From Linnemannia schmuckeri (lineage: Eukaryota; Mortierellomycota; Mortierellomycetes; Mortierellales; Mortierellaceae), in assembly GCA_029449235.1 (NCBI GenBank), contig JANATG010000020.1, positions 558,001-622,000 of the forward strand: DNA of 64,000 nt, given 5' to 3'. The notes below the pieces were generated by a model. That model did not search any database, was not told where the DNA came from, and was given only the letters and a program-made list of their open reading frames with translations. Positions 1 to 10,955 of the stretch are shown here, in pieces; position 1 is the first letter of the stretch, and the number at the start of each line of letters is the position of its first letter. Made by a program: the position numbers and the translations under genes.

Positions 1-867
1 TTTCTGCGCTGTGGAAAGGAGAAAGAAGAAAGGAAGGAGAGAAGGAGGGAGACCATCAAAGAAGAAGGAAAAAGAAAAAAAAAAGTTTTTGGCGGTGGCG
101 TGGAAGAATATATATTCAGCAACAAACCCCTATAGAGATTGAATGGTTTGAGTAAGGGATACGTTCCCCCATTGGGAGGAAAGATGTTGGGTTTATTTTT
201 GGGTGCTTAAAAAAGCAAGCAAAGTCCATGATCACGTTTGTTTGCTGGTGGAGGGTCTATTGTTGGCGCTTGCTTGTCACTGTCAGTGGTAAGTGGTAAA
301 AATACCTTTCTATTGTTGCAGCGATGGAGGGATGGGCAGGTAGGCATTTGTTATTTCTGAGAGTAGTTTTGTCAACTATGCTGAGGTTAAGGAGGTGGCA
401 AAAGAGGTGGTTGAAGGATACATATTTGAACATGCGCACAGACAGGGGCGGCAATTTGAGCTGTCAAGAATCAGGAACGAAGGATTGTTGTTTTTGTATT
501 TGCATGCTGTTTACAACACGAACAAATACTAGACAGGCAAGGTCAGAGTCGACTAAGGGGCGAAAAACGTGATGTGAAGAGAGAGAAAAGACAGAGTATT
601 TTTTCGTTCAATTGTGCTTGAGAGTGCGCTTGAGTATATGAGTGTATGAGTGTATGAGCGAGATAGAGAAATAGGAGAGAGGAGGACGCAATAAACATAC
701 AGTAGACCCTCAATTGAACTATTTGAATTCCCCCCACCCCACCCATTGGAAACAATTGCCTGCCGCCATTTTTACACTCCATTCTTGACCTAACCATCCG
801 AGTATCTCATGCCTTTCTGATCCAAGGTTGCTTATCTAGTCATGAAAGGAAAAGAGGGGCTAAAATC

Positions 868-936
<69 letters not shown>

Positions 937-1784
937 TTTTTTTACCCGGCGAAAATGTTGTTCATGCAGTAGGTGTCGAGGGCCTGTCCTGCTTTGTTGA
1001 TTTTCTCGCTATTATTGGCAGGCATGTTGTTTGTAGCTCGTTGCTTTGCCAAAAGAGACGTAATTATTGCGCCCCTTCAAGTCTAATCCATAACCAATCC
1101 TGAGTAGTTGATACCAAGGACAGGATGAGGCGGGCGAAGTAAACAATGGTGCTGTCCAGTCGGATAATCCTAAAGAAGAGATTGATTGCAAAAAAATAGA
1201 CTGGCATCCACATTCCCTGCATCTTCCTCCTTGTCGTTTTATAATATTAGTATCCACAGTCGCTCTGAAATGCCCCACTATCCGTGTTTGCTATTGTTGC
1301 TTTGCTGAGCAGGTCTTGGTAGGCTCTAAGTAATCCAATGGTGATATTCCCGATGGTGCAACTGCAACTCTCCCTCTTTGCCTCCCCTCCCTCCATTTTC
1401 CTCTTCTCCCGCCATCCACAAACGCTCGGACTCCGATCAGCTGGCCAGTCCTCGTATAATAAAACTGGATGGATGAACGTAGAAACAACATGGCTTTGTT
1501 AGGGCTGCTGGTGAGGCCACTATTTTTGTTGAGCGCTGGTCCTGTGCACCATCTTCGAAAGTAGCAATTGTGTTCTATCAGTTTTTATACGACATAACGC
1601 ACAGAGAAGAGAACAAACATGAAAGTTGAAGAGTCTCTAACTAAGTGGTATCTACAAAGGTAGAATGTTTTGTTCTTATTAACTATAAGTGCATGCATGC
1701 TTCGACCAGCAAAAGACGCACACTTTTTATTCTCGTTTTGATGCTCGCAGGAGGTTTTTGCGCCAGGCAAGTCTCCAACACAAG
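1..1784. other. Intergenic / 3' flank, no gene seen
   Basis: No reading frame here has coding character; the open frames are short, with no recognisable domain and no usable splice partners. The right end is the 3' flank of the SH3 gene that stops at 1785 on the minus strand. The stretch holds a long (TC)n microsatellite at about 868-933. The first 100 bases are purine-rich, typical of leader or flank sequence in this window. Confidence 0.6.
868..933. repeat. (TC)n dinucleotide microsatellite
   Basis: About 33 uninterrupted CT units, followed by a short T-tract. It lies in non-coding sequence. Read on the minus strand it is (GA)n. No function is implied; its length makes it likely to be polymorphic between isolates. 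Confidence 0.97.
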
Positions 1785-3066
1785 CTAAAGTAATTGTACA
1801 TAGTTTTCGGGGACAAGGCCAGACTTGCCCTCCTTCTCGCCCAGGAACCAGCCTGGGAACTGTCGATAGTGAATCCACACAAAGTCGCCCTCCTTGAAGC
1901 TGAGTTCGCTCTCGTTCTCAGCGTCAAAGTCGTACAGTCCACGGGCCTGCCCTTGGGTACGATCCTCCTCGTCGTCATCATCCACATTCTCGCCTCGGAT
2001 GTCAAAGTCCTCGTCATAATCCTCCTCAATGTCCGACTCCTCGTAGACCGGCTCGGGAGGATATTCGCCGCGGTGGAAAGGATGTGATGTTGCATAAGCA
2101 AAGTCGCGGACGGTGACAACTAGTATTACGTGGCACCATATGAAAAGACAATATAATTAGTTTTTCATTCCTTTGAAGAAAGACTCTTTCGTGTGTACGA
2201 CAAACAAAATGTCTCTCTGCTTTGTTTGACCACGCTTTGTATGCGAGATCATACCTAGATCACAACTCGCTGGCTCACTGTCGCTCTATGGAAAATAGGA
2301 AAAACATAAAAGGCCAAGTGTGGTCAAAGGGTCAGTGAGAGAAGGCCATGTATATATCAACATTGGGTCCTGTGAGAAATTCAGGGGTAAGAAAGGCATC
2401 TGTTTACAACCGGAGGAGCCAGGGATATAAAAAAAAACAAGCAAAGACAGAAAAGTGGTGGCAGGGTTTTGCGTACCGGTCCAGCCGAGGGAAAGAATCC
2501 AGAGTCTATTGTCTTGTCATCCCAGGTGGACATCGTTGATGACCTGTCCTTGGGATTCCTGTCTTTGCCGCCCTTACTGTTGCTGTCCGTTGTCGATTGC
2601 CCTTGACTTTTAAGAAACGATGACAGCGTCTTAAGCAGTTCCTTGTCCATCTCCTCGTCCTTTGCGCCGGTATTGCTTGAAGTTGAAGCCAGGTTGGATG
2701 CTTCCTTCTTCTTCTCCTGAGACTCTGGGACAACAGTCTCCGTCGAGGTAATTGCCCACGATTCTGACAAGGAGCGGCAACGATGACCAAAGTGCAGCGA
2801 CAACCTCTTTGTTGCCGTCGAATCTGTCAGATTGTGAAAAAAAAAAGATGCCAATGCGGGTGGGATGTGAGCGAGAGGAGAAGGAGATAAATTGCGCATG
2901 TAATTGGTCTGTTTATGCATGGCATTAAGACAGACTGGGAGTATATAGGGGAGAGTTGATATTTACCATCAGGATAATGAATTGAGGCTCTCTTCTTGTT
3001 CAGGCCCTCGGTGTTGACAGCATCTCCGGTTGCAGAGTGGCATGGTGGCATTGAGACAAGGGCCAT
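1785..3066 (-). CDS. SH3-domain adaptor, Nbp2/Skb5-like
   Basis: Spliced model: exons 2967-3066, 2477-2823, 2255-2285 and 1785-2119, giving 270 aa with all phases consistent. A single C-terminal SH3 domain (about residues 219-270) starts GLYDFDAE and ends GLVPENYVQLL. It carries the ALYDF-type motif, the acidic RT loop, the Trp in PGWFLGEK and the VPxNY motif. Just before it, VRDFAYATSHPFHRGEYP resembles the DFAY segment that precedes the SH3 in yeast Nbp2 and fission yeast Skb5. The first 150 residues are Ser/Lys-rich and probably disordered. Nbp2/Skb5 proteins are cytosolic scaffolds that bind PAK-type kinases and link phosphatase to MAPK signalling; applying that role here is inference. 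The 31-base third exon is needed to keep frame: it begins after TTTCCATAG and is followed by GTATGA. The start ATG at 3066 is the only one giving a compact first exon. Confidence 0.85.
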
Positions 3067-6000
3067 GGTTGTGGTATCTTTTTTGTTGTAGTGAGTGGTG
3101 ATAAGTATCCTCGATGTGGTCGTTAAGTCGTTAGGGGATGGGGATGAGGGTGCTGAGTTGTGAGCGAACACTAGAAGCAAGTACGAGTAATAAACAAAGT
3201 GAGTAAGATAGGATGAAGAGAGCGAGGGAGTGAGAGAGTAATGAGTGAAAGCGAGAGTGAAAAAGATAATTGGGAAGAGAAGAGAAGGAAAAGAAGGAAG
3301 AAAAAAAGGAGTCAGCAGTTGTTGTGGAGAGAGTGTGAGAGTGTGTGGAGTAAGAGAAAGGAGAGAAGGCAGAGGAAAGAGAAGGCAAACGCTGAGTCGG
3401 GTGGTTCAAAAACGAAGGACAACATGAAAGTCAATACCGGACAGGACGACCTCAGCATTCGCCCAACATTTACTGTTCTCGATATGACGTTTTTTTTTTT
3501 TTCATTGGGAGCATATCCGACACGCATACAGACAGATAGAGCAAAGGAACGTACCTTTGGTAGAGTAATATAAACACAGTTAAGACGGAGGGTGTGTGGT
3601 TTGTACAATGTGTTTTATATCGCAAAACCTGAGGACATGGAAAAGGAGACCTGACAACTAAAGGGACGAACAGACAGGCAGACAGTGGGGTGGAAACCCG
3701 AGGGAGGAGTTGTAGCAAAGGAGTGTAACGGAAGTGGGGAGTGAGACAGAATGAGATTAGGATAGACGAGAGCCGGGTCGAATAAGAGAAGAGAGAGAGG
3801 GGGGAGGGTGAAAGAAGTGAGAAAGGGGCTGTGAGGGAGAGAGAATGGGGGGTAGAAGGGTCGAGAAGGGTCGAGAAGGGTGTCAGGAAGTCGTAAGATG
3901 AAGGAGTGAGACGGGAAGGCCAAAGTGAGGAAGTCGTTGAGGATGTAAACACAAAAAAAAGAAACAAAAGAAAAGACAAGAAGAGAGAATGAAGTGAGGA
4001 GAGAGGGACAAGGGGTGATTCAAGAAGGAACAAAGAACAAGAAAAAGAAGAGAGGTAATCATCATCCCGCTATTGCCATCAACAAAGTCAGTCTGCAAAG
4101 AAAGAGAGAACAGTCCCCTTCCCTTCTCTTAATGTGTGGTCATGTGAGCATGGTCCCTCTAATTGACCGTTGAATGATCGGATTTGACCCGAAAGCCCAA
4201 CAAGCGGGCTGGTGCGGGTGCATTGAAAATAAAAAAGAAAAAGAATAGAGAGGGGCGGTGCTCTTCTTTATGCTCCGAGCCAATAGTGAACAGAGAGAGG
4301 CAACATTTTGATAAATTGCAATTTAAAAGGAGCAATTGGCCTCCTTCGTACCTGCCTGTCTCTCAGTCATCATCCAGAGACGCATAAAAACAGCTTGTAA
4401 AACGACACAGAGAAGAGTGACCCACATCTCGAGGCTTAAGGACAAGACAGAGAGGGAGGCCCTACGTCCTAAAGATATTTTGAGAGCACTTTATGTCATG
4501 TACATACTCACTGGTCTCTCTACCTCAGGCGAAGAGTATTTCCGTCCAATTCTTTCTTCCTTCTCTTTACAAAAATAACATGGTAAATCGAAAGTTCAGG
4601 TCCTTGACAATTTGCAGAACAATTCGATCGGTTTGTCGGTCTTGGTCGTTCGTTCCAAGAAGGATGGAGGCCCTTGCCTATTACTCAATTTGCCATGTGA
4701 GGCTCACTTCAAGTCAAAACTGTCCGCCCGTCTGTCTAGCGCCAATTGAAACGATACCCTTTAGACCCCTCATCCCTCTAATGTGCCGTTAAGGAGCATT
4801 TCCATCCAGAATAAGGAATCCGACTCTAATTTATTCGCCATCAAAAAGCACCTCCCTCTTTGCCCCTGCGCCTGTCAGGGAATCATAATCAATGAAAAGG
4901 ACCCTGTCCTAACGGTCCGATATGTTACACTATCCCATCACCCATCATCACACCCTCCCTACCCTACCGAACTAATCAAAACATATATGAACGCACGACC
5001 AATCTCGGACATTTGATCACGACGCGTCTTTGCCCTGCACGCTAGAGACTTCTTCATAACTGATATCTGATATGATTGATCACTAACGATTGGCTGGATA
5101 CGGCCCTTTCTTTTTTCGTAGATCTGATACTGATGCTTCCAAACCTTTCTTTAATCCTTCTTTCTTCTGCACCAACGAGTTTCCTAGGATCATATGCTCT
5201 TTTCTTATGGACCCATAACACCTTACTCTCTTTTTTATATTTCAAGCTCCTTCCTCTCATAATCCGATAAGAAACGAAAATATGAAAAATCAAGGGAACG
5301 TTTTGGCCCCCCGCAGGTCAATGCCCTGACCGACAGACAGCAGGCGTAGAAAACGTATCAGATGGCAGGAGCGACTACTTTTTTTTCTTATTTTTCTTTT
5401 TTCTGGTTCTCACTTCGGACATGAATTAATTGACAAAATCGAAGCAACCAAATCGATTCACCGCCTTTAGTTCAGTCATTGAAAACGATAACAGAAAATA
5501 GAAAGGCGGGGTATTTTGACAATATCACCTCTCATTCTTTCTTTTTGACAGCTGCATATAACTTGTAAGGGGGGAGAAGAAGTAGCGGGATAGTGAGGAT
5601 GAAAAATCAGGTTTAAATCTTGGTTATGCGATCATGGTTTGAAAAAAAAAAGAACAGACAAAAATGAATAAAGTGCTAGACATGTGTGTGTGTGACAAGA
5701 ATGATCCCCTTCACTTCTTCCTTGCACCTTGTTAGTCATAGCTTGTAGAACACAACGATACACTTTACGAGGACAGGAAGATGATTGAGTGCTTTCAAAA
5801 ACAGCCGTTCTTTCTTGTTGCTCAGAAAAAAAAAAAAAAAAAGCCGACGATTGGCTTGATCTGAGCACGAAACAACGAGAATGGTTAGAGCTACACAGTG
5901 GATGTTTAACAAAGACAGAGATGGCACCATTATTCGAAATCATGTCGTGCAATAGGCGTTATGTTGTTATTTCTCGTCTACCCGCTGTGCTGGCGAACCT

Positions 6001-6738
6001 TATTTGCCTTAAGATGACCGACTTCTCCTCTTCTCTACTCCCACACCAAGGTAAAGCAGTTTAACCAAACAACCAACCAGTCAATCAAACAAAACCAAAA
6101 CAAAAAACAAAGACCTATTACCCTGTGGTGTCATCATCGCATCGGAGGAAGAAGAAAGTGTTTGCTAAGGTCGGATTTCGTCGGATGGAGACACTTGACG
6201 CCCAATGCTATCACTTTTCTGTTGGATCGCGTCTTTTTTGATTATCCGTCCGTTCCACATTTTCTAAGGTACTTCTAGTCATATGTGGTCTAAGTGGCAA
6301 GCTGCAATCCAAGATGCAAGATGCAAGGTACCCCTACTTTCGCCTCCTTTGTATCTTTCTGGTCGTCATAAAACGACAGAAACATAGACCACTTACTGTT
6401 CTTTCTGCGGGCAAGCGAACGAATGGATTTGCAGTTAGTGCGTCTTACGGTTCTTGAACATAATTAAACCTCCTCCTTTGATCCTACTTCGTTTGTTTAT
6501 CGTGAACATAAAAGGGACACCGATTCTTCCTTTTACTTTTTACTTGATCTTTGCTCTTTTGTTCTTTTTCATTTTTGTTCACTCGCAAGACTTCTTTTTA
6601 TACCTCCTTGCTCCAAGAACCTCCCTTCTTCCCTCCTCCCTCCCTCTCTTGTTCACTCCCTTTCTTTCTTCCCTCCCTTCTTTTACCTTGTCATTTGCTC
6701 TCTCCTAATCACCCTTTCCTCAACACATACCGGACAAG
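3067..6738. other. Divergent intergenic region between the SH3 gene and the MFS gene
   Basis: 3.7 kb with no supportable gene. The first kilobase is purine-rich on the plus strand, that is pyrimidine-rich on the transcribed side of the SH3 gene. It contains a short tandem motif at about 3855-3880 (GGGTCGAGAA repeated). The last 250 bases before 6739 are strongly CT-rich. Homopolymer runs (A18 near 5826, T12 near 3490) occur. I translated the longer open frames and saw only low-complexity Ser/Leu/Phe strings, as expected from a biased composition. Confidence 0.6.
6530..6738 (+). promoter_or_regulatory. CT-rich leader upstream of the MFS transporter
   Basis: A 200-base pyrimidine-rich stretch (runs of CTT, CCCTCC and TTTC) ends directly at ACCGGACAAG-ATG. 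Such tracts lie in front of fungal start codons and commonly mark the transcription start region or 5' UTR. No TATA box was assigned with confidence. Confidence 0.4.
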
Positions 6739-8702
6739 ATGTCAACTTTAAAATCAAGCGACAACAAGGTCGACATCGAAAACCACCACCGCCCAGTCAG
6801 TTTCGATAACTCATCTCTCGATGACGGCGACTTTAACCGTGATGAATGGCTCCGGACTCAGGGCGAGAAGAACCCGTTCTATGTGCACGACCTGACCTGG
6901 ACCCCTGCCGAGGAGAAGGAGATTGTTCGGACATTTGATTTTCGAGTCCTTACCTGGATCGCCCTCATGTGTAAGTCAAAAACAACTGCTTAAATCTCGT
7001 AAACAGAATGCAGACTCCATTTTTTTACGTTGTTGGTTTTTGGGACGGGGAGCTAATCCATGCATCTCTCCTCTTCTCATTCCCTTGGTGGGGGTTTTTT
7101 TTCACAACAGTCCTGTTTATGCAGTTGGACCGCGGAAATATGGGCAATGCCCTTACAGACAACTTTATGGAGGACCTCAACATTTCGCTCAACACTGTCA
7201 ACCTCGGCTCAACAATCTTCACCCTCACCTTCTGTCTTTTCGAGATCCCTTCCAACATCATCATCGTCCGCGCCGGTCCCCAGCGCTGGGTAAGTTCGCC
7301 CTCACTAGGCCTATATGTCTGTGCGAAACATCACACGTATTGTGTTAGCAAGTACGAGCAGGCTAACGCATGCTTGTATTTCTTTTTTTTTATTTTCAAA
7401 CAGATCCCTTTTCTTATGGTGTTATGGGGAGCGGCGACGGCTTCTCAGTTCTTCCTCAAGGACAGGGTCACCTTTTTGATCTGTCGTGCATTGGTCGGGA
7501 TGTTTGAGGCCGGTTACATCCCTGGAATTGCTCTCTACTTAACATCCTACTACAAGCGGTCAGAGATGGCGGTCAGACTTTCCATCTTCTGGTCTACCCT
7601 CGCAGTCGCTAACTCTATCGCCGGTGTACTAGCTTACGGCATCTTGCACATGCGCGGTGTTGCCGGAAAGGCCGGGTGGAGATGGTTGTTCCTGTTTGAA
7701 GGTCTCGCCACAGTCATCGTCGGCCTCTTGTCCTTCCTCATGCTCCCCGGCGGGCCTACGGCGACAAAGGGATTCTTCCGCCATAACGGGTACTTGACCC
7801 TACGTCAGGAGCAGATCGCCATGACCCGCTTGATCCGCGATGACCCCACAAAGGCCGACACCCGCAAGAAATCTGTCTCCAAGAAACACTTCTTTAAGGC
7901 TCTACTCTCCCCCAAGATCTGGCCCAACATTTTGATCGGCTTCTTTGGTCTCCTCCCCTTCTCTCCACTCACCATTCTTTCTCCATTGATCATCAAGAAT
8001 TTGAACCTTGGTGTTCCTGCCTTAGTGTCGAACCTATTGGTTATTCCTGGGTATGTGATTTCCCTTTCGGTCATGACGTTTGTCAGTTGGAGTTCGGACC
8101 GTCATAACGAGCGTGCCTTCCATGGTGCTTTGGCCTCGACTTACTATGCCATCTGTATCCTCGCTCTTGCAACCCTCCCTGCCGACGCCAACAAGTTTAT
8201 GCTCTATTTTGCTCTCATCTTTGCCATGGGGGGTCAAACCTGCTGGCACCCCGTCAACGTAAACCTCTTCTTTCTGTATTTTGGCGATCTCAATTGTATA
8301 ACTCCCTTTACTTCTGATGTTAAAATGGTAAAACCTAACATTCTACATCCCTTAACAACATAAAATTTCTAGGCGGCATGGATCGCAGGAAACACAGCAC
8401 CCGTTGGAAAACGGTCAATTGCACTGGCAATGTACATCATCTCCGTCAACGCTTGCGATATGGTCTCCGTTAACCTCTTCCGCGACGAGGATGCCCCACG
8501 CTTTTATACTGGCTTCTATATATTGTTTGGTGCACTGCTCTTCACGATCGTGCTGTTCATCTTCCAACGATACCATTTGATGTATATTAACCGGAAACGC
8601 GACGAGAAGACTAGGAACTGGACTGAGCAAGAGTGGCAGCATTACAATGAGACCACTAAAGATGAAGGCGATGATCACCTTTCTTTCCGTTACAGTTATT
8701 GA
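6739..8702 (+). CDS. MFS transporter, anion:cation symporter (Dal5/Tna1/Vht1-like) family
   Basis: Four exons (6739-6970, 7111-7289, 7404-8258, 8373-8702) join in phase to a 531-aa membrane protein. Introns begin GTAAGT, GTAAGT and GTAAAC and end in AG. The hydrophilic N-terminus (about 70 residues) leads into 12 hydrophobic segments. The motif QLDRGNMGNALTDNF after the first membrane segment is the hallmark LDRxNxGNA of the ACS family. CRALVGMFEAGYIPG in the fourth segment also matches; both are seen in allantoate, nicotinate, biotin and pantothenate permeases. A charged central loop (residues about 300-335, with KKSVSKKHFFKALLSPKIWPN) separates the two halves, as is usual. The C-terminus is short and cytosolic. 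The family imports small organic anions across the plasma membrane with protons; the exact substrate cannot be told from sequence. It converges with the arrestin gene 227 bases downstream. Confidence 0.92.
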
Positions 8703-8929
8703 GCATATTCAATTATGCATGCACGTATGTGCGCGCAAGGTGTTCAACTATACCATCATTTTTCTTCATTTTTTCATTCTCTTTTTCAATAATTAAAAGT
8801 ACAATATTATCATTTTCGACATGTTGTTACTGTTTTTGCTATGTACACAAGGCCAGGCCAAAAGATTGTCCTGACCTTTCTACTGCTATGGTTTGGTGGT
8901 TATTGGTTGTTGGGAAAGGTGTCAATCTT

Positions 8930-10955
8930 CTACCGGCTGCTGCTGCTGCTACTGCTGCTGCCAACACTCGGCGTCCGGACATGAGAGCTTGTCGTCGACG
9001 TCGACGGAGTACGTTCAGGACTGGCGGTACGACTACCACTCCGACTATTATCCCTGCTATGGGTATCCTCCTCCGACTCTGCATACGTGGGCAAATGGAT
9101 CCGAGCCACAAGCGCCCTCAAGACATCATCATCTTCCTCCGTCGGCAGCACTGCCCCACCATCCCGCTCCGCATCAAACGATACACGTGGGGTCGAGAAC
9201 GACGTCAAGTACGAAGGCAGTTCACTCAGCGGTTCTCCATTCTCGTCAAACGCCTCCATCTCCAGCCCGTCCGAGAAAGTAGGCGATTCGTCCTCGAACG
9301 CTAACACCTTGACTTCCAACTCATTCTCCAGCCGGAACCGCTTGGCGCCATCGAATCCAAGGATTGTAAACCGCAAATGATGGGTAACCTTCATGAGTCC
9401 ATTGTCGCACGAGGAATTGCATTGACTGGTGCTTTCGGGTCCCAGTTGAGGCATCTCGAATAACAAGACCTTGTTCCAAGTGACGGGCTCTGTGGTCGGG
9501 AAGCCCTCGGCGTTGACGTGTGGCCAGCCTCCAGACTTTTGGATCTTGACCAACCGCATGTCGACTCGTTTTCGCTCATCTGCACGGTAAACAACCCGTT
9601 CCCAGAGGCCGACCTGAAGCACCTGTACTACGATTTCGTTGCTGGGAGAGGTAATGGCGACCTGGAGAGGGATCTTCATCGAGTGTGGGAATCGGACTTG
9701 AGGGAGTGCAATCCTGTACTTGACCTTGTCATCAATCTCATTCACCAACTGTCCTCCACGCTGATACGCCCGGGACAAGGGCCCCTCGGCAACAAAGCGT
9801 CGCAAGATGCAAACAGATGCAGAAGCAGTAGTGGTGCTGAAGGAGATTCCAGGTTTGGTGAGGTTGGCGGTAAGACGGTAAGTGACTTTTCCGTGGGTGG
9901 TCGTCATGGTTTCGGGGAGATTGTCGGGCAGTTCCAGAGAGAAAGGAAAGGCGTGTTGACCTGCCTGCAGGACTGTTGCGGGTTGTTTGTGCTGATGTGC
10001 AATCAATGCCCATGTATGTTCTATGTGTGGTGCACTCACAAATCGTGTTGCTGGCGAGTATGCATTATCTAATTGGCGTCGTACCAAAATCAAAAAAGAA
10101 AGTTCTGTTATCAACCTGTTGAAAATGACAAGGATTCGTCAAAAAAGTGTACAACGCCCAACAACAACGTTGCTTACCATCGACCCAAGTGACGGAGGAA
10201 CGACCAGAGAACTCGAGGTTCAACGTCTTGATCTTGGTAGTCTTTTGCAAAGTGAGATAAAGGGTTCCCTCCAAAAGAGTAGTCTTTCCTGTCGTAAGAA
10301 CAACATCCTTGTTTGCCAATTCGATCCTGAGGGTCTTGATATGCTGTGGAGCAGGGTGATCACCATGAGAGTGAGGGGTATGTGCAAAGAACGAAAAGGG
10401 CGAGGGCATGGTATGGTGGTCATGACGGCTATGGTGCACAGCTGGTGGGGGTGCTGTAAAGAAACTGGTCACCGTCGAATTGGCAGCAGCAAGTGACCGG
10501 GTATCGCGTGAAGAAGAAGATGAAGATTCCTCTACAGGTGAAGGGAGCATGATCTCTGTCTCTGCAGCTGTGAAGGAGTTGGAGAGAGGCGAAGTTCTGT
10601 GGACGACCGACAGGGTGGTCGCTGTTGTCCGTGGAGGAGCAGGTGAGGATGCTCGTGTGGGTGTAGTTGATGAGGGGTGATGACGGATGCTGTGGAAGGA
10701 CTCTTCGTCGACGACGACGATTTCAGAGTGGTGTGAGACCATGTCTGAATGGTCGTCTGAGGGGGCGGGTGTGGTGCCCACAGAACTGAAGGCTGGAGGC
10801 AGGTCATCCGAGTGGATTTCGGTTGTATCGTCAACGGCAGAGGCGGAGGGGGAGGAATAGAAGGGGGGCGAATCTGGAGGAGAGCCAGGGGGGCTGATCT
10901 GGTCGTCGTACAGGAGGTGGCTTGTGTAGGATGCTTGCTGTGCGATTGCTGTCAT
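8930..10955 (-). CDS. Alpha-arrestin (ART-like ubiquitin-ligase adaptor)
   Basis: Two exons (10178-10955 and 8930-10068; intron GTAAGC...TTAG) give 638 aa. Residues 1-200 are Ser/Thr/Pro-rich and disordered. They contain a PPxY motif, PPFY at residues 30-33, the ligand for WW domains of Rsp5/Nedd4 ligases. The arrestin N-domain begins near residue 204 (LRIELANKDVVLTTG) and continues across the intron to the AGQHAFPFSLELPDNLPET strand typical of alpha-arrestins. The C-domain follows (KYRIALPQVRFPHSMKIPLQV onward). The tail has LPSY and LPTY, further weak PY-like motifs, and ends in a Ser-rich run encoded by TGC/GCT repeats. Alpha-arrestins bring Rsp5 to plasma-membrane transporters for ubiquitination and endocytosis. 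The convergent neighbour is a transporter, a suggestive but unproven link. The acceptor choice (CCAATTAG) is set by frame; nearby alternative AGs exist. Confidence 0.88.

Noticed and set aside
3241..4098. Several overlapping open frames on both strands in the purine-rich stretch
   Set aside because: They translate to Lys/Glu/Arg-rich or Ser/Leu/Phe strings set by the skewed composition, with no domain and no splice partners; treated as leader and spacer.
8839..9380. Plus-strand and other-frame ORFs over the arrestin tail
   Set aside because: They are shadows of the Ser-rich arrestin C-terminus (TGC/GCT repeats); the minus-strand frame continues a recognisable arrestin.
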